64,000 nt of DNA from assembly GCA_046351215.1 (NCBI GenBank), contig JAXLYX010000013.1:1-64000 (forward strand), given 5' to 3'. Under the pieces are notes generated by a model. The model ran no database searches and was not told the DNA's origin. It was given only the letters and a program-made list of their open reading frames with translations. This DNA comes from JAXLYX01 sp046351215 (lineage in GTDB: Bacteria; Myxococcota_A; Polyangia; Polyangiales; Houyiibacteriaceae). A program made the position numbers and the translations under genes. Of the stretch, positions 63,645-64,000 are shown one piece after another (position 1 is the first letter of the stretch; every line of letters begins with the position of its first letter).

Positions 63645-64000
63645 TCAGCGGAGCGTGAACGGATAGCTGACGGTGAACGTCGGCCGGGCGAAGGGCGAGA
63701 CGTGGGCGCCCTGGACGGCCTGGGCCATGCAGGCGCCTTCGGGCGTGCCCGCGAAGGGCGCGCCGGCCGACGCCGAGCGGACGCTTCCGTCGGCGCCGAA
63801 GGTGATCCGCATCGTGACGCTGCCGGTCGCGCCGGTGCACTGGTCGACCTGGCTCGCGACACCACGCATGGCGGCCACCACCTCCGACCGCTCGGGCTGG
63901 GCCGCGAGGCCGCGTGGGGCGGCTGCCGCCCGTTCGGGAGCGAGAGAAGCGATCGCCGCGCCGTTCGTGGACGTGACGGCGTTCGAGAGGAGGGCGTCCA
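63645..64000 (-). CDS. C-terminal part of an AgmX/TonB-like protein (runs off the window)
   Basis: The frame is open from the window edge to the stop at 63645, so the 5' end is missing; at least 118 residues are present. It ends with a TonB/AgmX-like domain: VASQVDQCTGATGSVTMRITF, then GADGSVRSASAGAPFAGTP, then FARPTFTVSYPFTLR. It resembles the C-terminal domain of the 37544 protein in style. The upstream part (SNAVTSTNGAAIASLAPE) is low-complexity. The full gene lies beyond 64000. Confidence 0.55.
   Translation of the reverse strand, partial: DALLSNAVTSTNGAAIASLAPERAAAAPRGLAAQPERSEVVAAMRGVASQVDQCTGATGSVTMRITFGADGSVRSASAGAPFAGTPEGACMAQAVQGAHVSPFARPTFTVSYPFTLR

Overview
The window is about 70% GC, densely packed, and free of rRNA and tRNA genes. 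Its gene style points to a myxobacterium-like member of the Myxococcota, probably Polyangiales or Sandaracinus-like. The signs are an FHA-GAF-AAA+ sigma-54 activator, a tail-anchored Ser/Thr kinase, AgmX/PglI-type C-terminal domains, many Cys-rich lipoproteins, SMI1/KNR4 and DUF2007 proteins, and several eukaryote-flavoured families (DM9 lectin-like repeats, EXPERA/emopamil-binding, sterol-desaturase superfamily, sterol-glucosyltransferase-like GT1). The taxonomic call is inference from gene content; no marker gene was compared.

Layout. 0-5.7 kb: an SMI1/KNR4 protein, an IS91-family transposase, a PolX-type DNA polymerase and a zinc alcohol dehydrogenase. 5.7-12.1 kb: a membrane glycosyltransferase and hexapeptide acetyltransferase pair, then a rightward tightly coupled cluster of two fatty-acid-hydroxylase-superfamily proteins flanking two membrane proteins. 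A leftward Lgt-like, 119-aa and membrane-protein operon runs into it tail to tail. 12.2-14.4 kb: a DUF2236 haem oxygenase divergent from a TetR regulator with a shared palindrome. 14.6-24.2 kb: a secreted hydrolase, a ribbon-helix-helix/FHA fusion with a lipoprotein, FtsK, a lipoprotein, an ankyrin membrane protein and a small winged-helix regulator. 24.6-30.5 kb: a tripartite RND efflux operon in the order permease, outer-membrane factor, adaptor. 30.5-38.3 kb: a Ser/Thr kinase, a P450 plus DUF3703-SRPBCC operon, a DM9/YfaP exported protein, a TetR, a lipoprotein and an AgmX-type protein. 38.3-46 kb: bioA, a CheY-like regulator, lnt, two coupled lipoproteins and the FHA-GAF-sigma-54 activator. 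46-58 kb: a Cys-rich lipoprotein, a multicopper oxidase, a beta-helix lipoprotein, a second SMI1 protein, a GT1 glycosyltransferase, a hotdog thioesterase, STAS-like and DUF2007 proteins, and a methyltransferase. 58-64 kb: a pirin, an EXPERA membrane protein controlled by a divergent TetR with twin operators, a long GAPDH, two small proteins of unclear role, and an AgmX-like gene that runs off the end.

How it fits together. Most of the window is chromosomal housekeeping and envelope biology: FtsK, Lnt, Lgt-like, lipoproteins, efflux. Three local regulators sit beside their likely targets: TetR with DUF2236, TetR with EXPERA, and winged-helix with RND. Several functions that act on sterol-like or isoprenoid lipids are scattered through it. 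Candidate -10 boxes of the form (TGn)TAnnnT precede many starts. Four lie exactly 6 nt before the start codon, suggesting leaderless transcripts. The best candidates for undescribed biology are the EXPERA/TetR module, the DUF2236/TetR module, the RHH-FHA fusion and the hydroxylase cluster with its 42-aa membrane peptide.
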